A stretch of DNA of 64,000 nucleotides from contig JAHBMJ010001856.1 in the NCBI GenBank assembly GCA_018398765.1, positions 34,653-98,652 of the forward strand, written 5' to 3'. Below, in pieces: positions 57,486 to 64,000 of this stretch; within the stretch, counting starts at the first letter, position 1; each line of letters begins with the position of its first letter. The notes beneath the pieces were generated by a model. It saw only the letters and a list, made by a program, of their open reading frames with translations, was not told the origin of the DNA and searched no databases. Made by a program: the position numbers and the translations under genes. Source of the DNA: Chromera velia (Eukaryota; Sar; Chromeraceae).

Positions 57486-58835
57486 TTTTCCCTTAGGGGC
57501 GACTCGGTTCTCGCTCTGTTTGCCGAGCAATCATTAAATGGATGGATGACAGCCTGGAAGTCCGCATGCACAGTTTCCTTTAAGGGACGGGAGCCTTGGT
57601 GGGAGGGAGGCCAGTCAGTCAGCTCGTGCAGTCAGCAGGTCGAGTTTCATCTTCAGACTTCCGTTGATAGTATTCGTGTGCATGTGCATCAGTCTGACAG
57701 GTACTTAGTTTTGATCTGGGTTTTCAAGTTGATCTTCTTGTTTGTGCAGCTTTCACCTTTCTGTGAATCAATGGTGACACGTCGACTTGAACGTCGATCA
57801 TCAAAAGTCAAGACTCGCCGTTGCGATGAAGCGCGGTTGACTGTTTCTTTTACGCGAGATTTAACGAGAATTCATGTGGTCCCGATTTTCAGAAGAAGAA
57901 AACAAAATTTTTTTATTGTTTGCCCTCCCTGTGTATTTTCGGCCTGCTTCCTGCAAAAGCCCTGCTTTGCTCTAGAGTGGCGACTGGTGGTGCTCGCTCT
58001 GGCAAACCATGCACACCGTTCCCGCTGCAATGCTGCGTGCCTGGAAGGGAAACAGTGGTCCAGAGTTTTCGAGAGCCTCCTTGTGGCTACTTCGTTGGGC
58101 TGGTCTGGATTTTGTTTGTTCGTTGGGGGTGGGAGTGCCGCAACACCCTGGCACCAGCGGGCAGCAGCGACGGAGAGTTTAAGGCATCGGCTCTCTCTTC
58201 TTTAAGGGCAGAGCTAGACATGCAGTTGCGGAAGAGGTCTGCACGCGGCGGGCGGGGGCTATCGCTTCTTCACATTTCCCTCCTCTTGCCAAGCTCACCC
58301 CCCTTCAACAAGCTTTTCCCTCCTCTCATCGTATGTTTGTGTTTCTTCTTTGCAACAAATCCGCCTCTGGTCTCTACTCGTTTTCCGCCCTCCCTCGATC
58401 TGCTCTCACAGTAACCGACGGCTCTCTGTTCGGTTTCTTACGTCTGCTCTCATTTAACCCACAAGGCGAAAGCAGTGCTCTGTCTGTTGAACTTGAATGT
58501 AGCGACCACAAACTCTGTGTACATGACTCTTGTATTCGGTGTGTTGATGACTTCATGCATAGACTTTCTTCATGTGCCAAGTGGCTGGATGAAAGAGAAT
58601 TTCAGAACTTTTCAATTTCTGCACTGCCTGGCTGAGCTAGAATCCATTAATTCGAATGATTGTAACTGTCCACTCCCCGGTGCAAGTACATCTGAACTCT
58701 TCATCCGTAATGTCATTCGATCGCTTCTACGCTCGCATCCGGTCTGTCTCTTTGGTGCCTGTCTCCCTATTCTAGAAAGTGATTAACTGATCAACTCCAC
58801 CGGCGACTTAACAAACAACAACCATGCATGTATGT

Positions 58836-59670
58836 GCCGCCCGGGAGCTTAGCGCTCCAACTGGGGTTAGGCATCCTCTAACTAACTAACTAACTAACTA
58901 TAAAGTTTTTCTGATATATTTTTCTTCCAGTATAGCTAGTTTAAACTAATTTACCGTGTCCCATAAAAATTTTGAAGTGCTTTAAATGTATTTTATCATC
59001 ATTTTCTATGTCTAGTTCAGGCTTCTAATATTTTTAAATACTTTCAAAGTTAGTTTCAAAGTTGAACCAGAGTTACCCAACTTTGAAGTTTGAAGAAAAT
59101 ACACGTATAAATCTCAATATGAATTTATCAGTGGGTTAACTCAATGTTAAAGCGAGTAATGATTATAAATTTCAATAATGATTATGAACTTTTGATAATC
59201 ATTAGTCATTTTTTCATTAATGAGAATAATCATTATTCATTTCATAATTTTTATACAGAGATTGCTCTTACAATTATCAATTTTTTTTCAAAAAAATGAT
59301 AGACTAAGGTTTCAAACAAGTTAAAAAACAACTTTGATTATGGAATGAAAAGCTTATTTTGCATATTTTTAATGTTGAAGTCAATAATAATTATCGGAAA
59401 TCAATAGTCACTATCCGAAAATAATGGTTTTTGATTACATAAGAATAATGAAAAACAAGTTAACCCACTGATGTTGTTTTATTGACAAATTTATACAATT
59501 TTTAACTAAAAGTAGAACTAAAAATTAATATCAAATTATGATTCAAGTAAGACTAAATAGATACATCTATTGATTTGTTCCCGTCGGTATTTGCTTAATT
59601 AAGTGTTTATTTAATCAGCCAGACTCAATTCATACAAAGTGACAATTGGAGTTTAGCTCCCACCGGGTAT
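58836..59670. repeat. AT-rich element bounded by inverted GGAG/CTCC hairpins
   Basis: Left end: GCCCGGGAGCTTAGCGCTCC with stem GGAGC/GCTCC, then CAACTGGGGTTAGGCATCC and a (TAAC)n run. Right end: CAATTGGAGTTTAGCTCCCA followed by CCGGGTATATA. Read outward, both give T-T-G-G-A-G...A-G-C-T-C-C-C...C-G-G-G, so they are imperfect inverted termini around about 800 bp of AT-rich DNA. Inside, ATCAGTGGGTTAAC (59127-59140) and its exact complement (59459-59472) form a 14-bp inverted repeat. No coding frame. May be a non-autonomous (MITE-like) element. Confidence 0.45.
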
Positions 59671-60162
59671 ATACCTATATTCCCGACTAAGTTCCCGGTA
59701 ACATTGTTCTTATGGTTTCAAAACGCACATAACTGCATCACACAGTTATAACAAACGTGAGGATACGGTCGATCGATGAGTCATGACGGGTCCCGAGCTA
59801 GAGGCAACAAAAGAAGTCAAGATTCGATCGAAGAGTGCAATCATGAGTACTCAGGCCAGGAGGCCCCGCAGATAGAGAACGGCTTCCTGCATCCAAAACA
59901 GAATGGGGAGAAGCAAAACAAGAAGGGGTAAAGGTGCGGCAGCACGAAGGAGCCAAGTATGCGACTCTGAATACACCAAATTGAAAGCGCGTGAGGGACA
60001 GACAAGCAGGCAGACGTCCCAGCTTCCGGCAGTCTAGCAGGAAATGATCGACCGACACCTTCCTTCTCGTACATTTCAGAAACTGAGGGACCATAAATCC
60101 ATGTATGGAAGAAAAGCGCCATTGAAGGAGTGAAGAGAGAATTCATGCCGCTCCTTCACAAT

Positions 60163-62438
60163 TCAGCGGGACCCTAACCAATCCACGCGTCCCTTCAGAG
60201 CCGAGGATGCAAAGGAACAAAGAAAAACAGAAAAATAACAACAAAGGGCGGACCGACTCACCGCGTCCTGCGCATTCCACTCTTCACCCCCGTCCTCTTC
60301 ATCCCCCTCTCCCTGACCACCCTTCCTCTTCCCCTCCTCTCCACTCGGCACCCGTGTGCTCATCAGGGCCCCGGCCTCCGTCCCACGTCTCCGCACTCCC
60401 TCCCGGAGCAGCCCCAGGAGGCCGGCATGCCGATGCACACCCACGCAGGACGCCCTGACCAGACGCAGCCACAGAAGGGTGCCCTCATCGCTAAAGTCTT
60501 TCATCTGCAAGTAGAGAGAACAGAAAAGAAACAAGAATATGATAATACAATAAAATGAGACGGGGAGGAGGGAAAAAGAACATATGAACGTCTCTCTCAA
60601 TGCACTCATTTGTCAACCGATCGATCGGGCCACACAATCGAGGAAAACCTCCCACATGAATCAAGTCAATCCAGGACGCCAATGTAAGGCAACTAATGAG
60701 ACAGATAGACAGAAGGGACTCAATGCGAAACGCCACTACGAGAATTAAAAATCCTTGTGCACTTTTCCGTTCTGCGTACAAGCCCGACGAAAATCGTTTT
60801 CCAACTGTTGTACCAACAGAAAGGGAAAACAGAAAAGTAGAACTCCTCGTTCACCGCTGCAGGAAAATTTTTCCAGGGTGCAAGAGAAGGCGGAAAAACA
60901 GACTCATGCAAGAGAAGAAATTTCTTTGTAGAGCTGGAACTAGGCAGCGAAGCACACAAGAGGATCGAGAGAGAGACCACTAGCCTTCGCTTGTCTGTCT
61001 ACACATCACTTACTTCATCAGCTGAGGAGGGAGCGAGTGCCAGGAGAAGATCCGCAACCTCTTCCTGCAGTATCCCCAGATGGAGTGGAACATGATAGAC
61101 AGAAAAGCAGCGGAAGGGAGATGAGCCGCTGAAAATCGAAAAGAGGAAAAACACACTTTTTCTGCCTCCCTGCCTCTACGCCATTTTTATCCTGTCAGTC
61201 CTTTTTCCTGCTTCCCTCCCTTTTCTCTACATCAACTGATCGGCTGATCAGGACCGATAGATTCCCCTTCCGAGTGGCACATGGCGACCCAGAAGAGAGA
61301 GAGAGAGAGAGAAGGGATCCATCCAGACATTCATTTACAGTCTTGAAAAGCGAAAATGAAGCAGCAAAGGAAGTGAACGTGACACAACCAGAAACAGCCC
61401 TCAGATCCCCCCAAGGTTGGTCCCCTACTTTCTCGCCTGGTCTTGATTGGAAGGAAACGACAAGACCATTAGTACAGAGACAATCTCACTTGACTCACCC
61501 AGACTCTTCGCATCCCTTCCGAAATGGCAGAAGAAGAAGAAGAAGAAGAGGAAGCAGAAGAGGTTATTTCCCCCTCGACGCTCTGGCTTCTGGCCCCGCT
61601 CAAGGCTGCAGAGACGCTCACGACCTCAGCCCGAACGAGGACCACCAGGGACACCAGACCCTCCTCGTTCCTTCCCTCTACCCTCCCACACCCGGTGTGC
61701 AGACCCGAAAGACGATCCCACAAAGACCTGTTCTCCGATGCAATCTCCCCCGCTAGTTTCCGAATGTCCCCTGTTGATGCAATAGCTGCGGTATCAGAAT
61801 CGCTATCTGCCCCCTTCTCCCTCCCCGCGTGGAGTCTCTGAGGGTCTGAGGGAGACGGCAAAGGCGGTAGAGGGAGAGGGCACGGAGGGAGAGCAGAGCG
61901 GACCTGCGTCTCGACCGGTGTCCCCCCAATCCCCCCTCTTCTGAAGGCGTCAGGTCCGATGTCCGCCTGCAGGCAGGAGAAGGAGAGGATGGCCCCAATG
62001 TCACGGAGACGCCTGAGGAGGGATTCCATCTGCACTGCTCTCGTTTCCCGTCCCTCGTGCCTGTCGCTCTTCTTCCCTGTGCCTGTCTTCTGCTGTTCGT
62101 CCGCCTCAGCCAGTCCCTCTGCGCAGCTTCTCTCAACCAAAGTCAGTGCCCTTGCAAGACCCTCAAAGAGTCCGGGTACCGAGACCCAGTCAGCACTGCA
62201 CAGAAACCATGAGAGCATGGTAGGGGATAGCCGGTTTTTCCTTTGGAGAGAGAAGGAGAAACAGAAGGAAGAAAACAGAAGACGTAAGTGTGAGAAGAAA
62301 TGAAAAAACGAAGGGACAGAGTTGATTCTCTGACATGTCAAATTAGCAACTGTCGAAGATCTCAAGGAAGACCTTCTGAGATGACTGATCGTTATTGTCG
62401 ACAAACACTCGCGCCTGGATCTCTCCGTCACTCGCTCA

Positions 62439-62476
<38 letters not shown>

Positions 62477-62528
62477 CCGTCCGTCCGTCCGTCCGTCCGT
62501 CCGTGCGTGCGTGCGTGTGCGTGCGTGC

Positions 62529-62565
<37 letters not shown>

Positions 62566-64000
62566 CACCACTTGTATCTTTTCTTTCCTGCATCGACAAC
62601 GAATAGGCCTTTGTTCCTTCTCTTCTTCCTGCCATTCAGCACGTCCCTCTGCCTCCCCTCCCCCCTCCCCCAGAGAGAGAGAGAGAGAGAGACTGACGGG
62701 TCCTCCAGGTTGAAGAGTGCAGGCACGAGGGCCTCGAGCTCCTCTCCGTCCAGATGTTGGGAAAGAAGGGGAAGCACCTGCCGGAACTGCAGAAAGGGGG
62801 AAGGACGACGCATGGAGAGATCAAACCACAGGCAGGCAGGAGGAACAGAAGGCAAGCCCATTTGATAGCCAATCACCGAGTTGCACTCTGTCATCTCCCC
62901 ACAGTGTGACAAGCGGACTGTGAACATTTGTCCTTGTTTCCGTGTTTCCTTTCGGTCTACCCTCTACCAGCTTCAAGCAACACGCAACAGCCCAGGCTCC
63001 ACAAGCAGAAACGCAAACAATTATGATAGAGAGCTTGGCAGACCGACCCACTCCTTCCTTTCCTGCCCGGGCATCGATCCTTCGTTCGCTTTTTCTTTCT
63101 TTCTTTCTTTCTTTCTTTCTTTTTTTCTTCTCACTGACCTCTCTCTCGAACCTCACGGGTTCAGCCGCCATCCAGACACCCACCAGACGTGCACACGCGG
63201 TGATCTCAGGCTTCAGTGTGTGGACCATTTGGGACTCAACGGACCCTGACTGCAACGCCTCCAGGAACTGTAACGCCGAACCGACGCTTCGGTGAAAACC
63301 CTCAAAAAGCCCCGTCAAGACAGACGCGGGTGCACTTCCACCTGCCCCCCCTGTCTTGGCTGCCTCTCCGCTCCTCGAGAAAGAAAGGGACTCAAGGATT
63401 CTCTCTCCGACCTCCGATGTCGCCTCGTCAATGCACGTCTGCGTCAATTCGCAAGCGCTCTGAAACAGCAGTCTCTGTTCCTCTGATGAAATCCCCCCTT
63501 TGTTCAGAGCCTCCTCGTCCATCCCCTCTGCGAATGCAAGGCGCTTCTCGAGAGACAGACGGAGTTCCACTGACGCACGCTGGACAGACAACAGCAGAAG
63601 AGATGCATCCTGTTCACAGTCATCACGAGCCAAACCAGGAAACCCTGGGGCGCCAGTCTGCCCCCCCGCCAGAGCAGCAACAGAGAAGGTGCGGAGGAAA
63701 GCCTCAGCAGCCCTGAAGGCGGCGAGGCGTCCCTTGGGAGGCGCGAGGCTCTGGAGCTGCCTGCTCAGACCCCTTCGCAGCGCCTGCAGGAGAGAGAGCA
63801 CAGGGCAACTCAAAACTTGAAGTCTGCCTCTCACTCTGTTTCTATGTGAGCCTGTCCTTCCTGGAAGACAGGTAGGGGGGTAAGGGCAAGGACAAAGGAC
63901 AACAAGAAGCACTCACGGGAAGAGCAAGAAGACATACGGCAAAAAATGTAAGCAGGTGGGCAGCCGGGCAAAGGGAGAAAGGAGAAGCAGGAGAGGAGGG
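60163..64000 (-). CDS. Neurochondrin-family protein, 3' part (5' end beyond the window)
   Basis: Exons on the minus strand: 64000-63917 (edge), 63783-63139, 62786-62698, 62195-61499, 61064-61014, 60504-60262, 60192-60163. From 63783 they sum to 584 codons plus stop in frame. Helical, Leu-rich: PAAHLLTFFAVCLLALP, FRAAEAFLRTFSVAAL, ASLLLLSVQRASVEL, ITACARLVGVWMAAEPVRFE, QVLPLLSQHLDGEELEALVP, ADWVSVPGLFEGLARAL, EEVADLLLALAPSSADE. The run 'acidic Cys - LLL - SxRVE', then a 'CxRLVGxxxAExP' block, resembles the plant/animal neurochondrin family, armadillo-like cytosolic proteins without known enzymatic activity. A long low-complexity stretch (exon 61499-62195) is lineage-specific. The last exon uses an AAG acceptor and is the least certain. 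Confidence 0.7.
62440..62566 (+). repeat. (CT)n-(CCGT)n-(GCGT)n-(GT)n compound microsatellite
   Basis: In the neurochondrin-like gene's intron between 62698 and 62195. The four unit types follow one another with no spacer. Confidence 0.95.
63087..63126 (+). repeat. (TTTC)n run just after a donor (minus strand)
   Basis: On the minus strand this is (GAAA)n starting about ten bases after the GTCAGTGAG donor at 63138. Confidence 0.9.

Larger units (their letters stand above)
56983..60162. other. Convergent intergenic region
   Basis: Between the 3' ends of the fusion gene and the neurochondrin-like gene. Contains a 45-bp tandem duplication (57396-57485), unremarkable sequence to 58800, and an AT-rich island at 58836-59670. 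A 258-codon frame at 57429-58205 crosses the duplication but has no recognisable motif and is not called. Confidence 0.55.

Noticed and set aside
57429-58205. 258-codon plus frame after the fusion gene
   Set aside because: Crosses the 45-bp tandem duplication, uneven composition, no motif or hydrophobic pattern; length alone is not enough.

Overview
The window is nuclear DNA from an intron-rich protist. The gene set fits a photosynthetic alveolate, most likely a chromerid such as Chromera velia. This is inferred from gene style, not from a search. Pointers are very long multi-exon genes, mosaic ectodomains (RCC1, EGF, PAN, CCP, HYR) above a polytopic membrane domain, a formin, introns full of microsatellites, and many TGCATGCA words. 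Two assembly gaps (9888-9894 and 21524) sit in G homopolymers.

Layout. (1) 1-4460, minus strand: a decayed Ty1/copia element cut by the left edge, with gag, zinc knuckle, protease, integrase and reverse transcriptase relics carrying stops and active-site changes. (2) 4461-9042: no convincing gene; the right end is AT-rich. (3) 9043-15747, minus: a formin with a predicted signal peptide. About ten copies of a 24-residue basic/amphipathic motif in poly-proline spacers lie on both sides of FH2, and four 66-residue repeats precede it. (4) 16699-21256, plus: a 7-exon gene for a 506-aa protein with four KH domains, an SR-rich N-terminus and an RD/RY-rich C-terminus, head-to-head with the formin. 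(5) 23565-51737, plus: one giant gene. My 51-exon model sums to an unbroken 3,898-codon frame: signal peptide, seven RCC1 blades, 8 ephrin-receptor-like (GCC2/GCC3) repeats, 13 EGF modules, 4 PAN/Apple, a PPC-like domain, 3 CCP, 2 HYR, a polytopic membrane domain and an acidic tail. (6) 54156-55115, minus: a four-TM protein with a Cys-rich N-terminus. (7) 55465-56982, plus: an intronless 505-aa fusion of a urate-oxidase fold to a hemerythrin domain ending in SRL. (8) 60163-64000, minus: the 3' part of a neurochondrin-family gene running off the right edge.

The most unusual locus is the uricase-hemerythrin fusion. All seven di-iron ligands of the hemerythrin half are present, while several urate-oxidase catalytic residues are replaced and the C-terminus looks like a peroxisomal signal. 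Next are the giant RCC1-headed receptor, which shows modular phase-1 exon duplication, and the signal-peptide formin. Introns favour GTCAGT donors, and tetranucleotide repeats often start exactly at the donor. Exon borders were placed by eye from GT/GC-AG sites and frame continuity; there was no transcript evidence.
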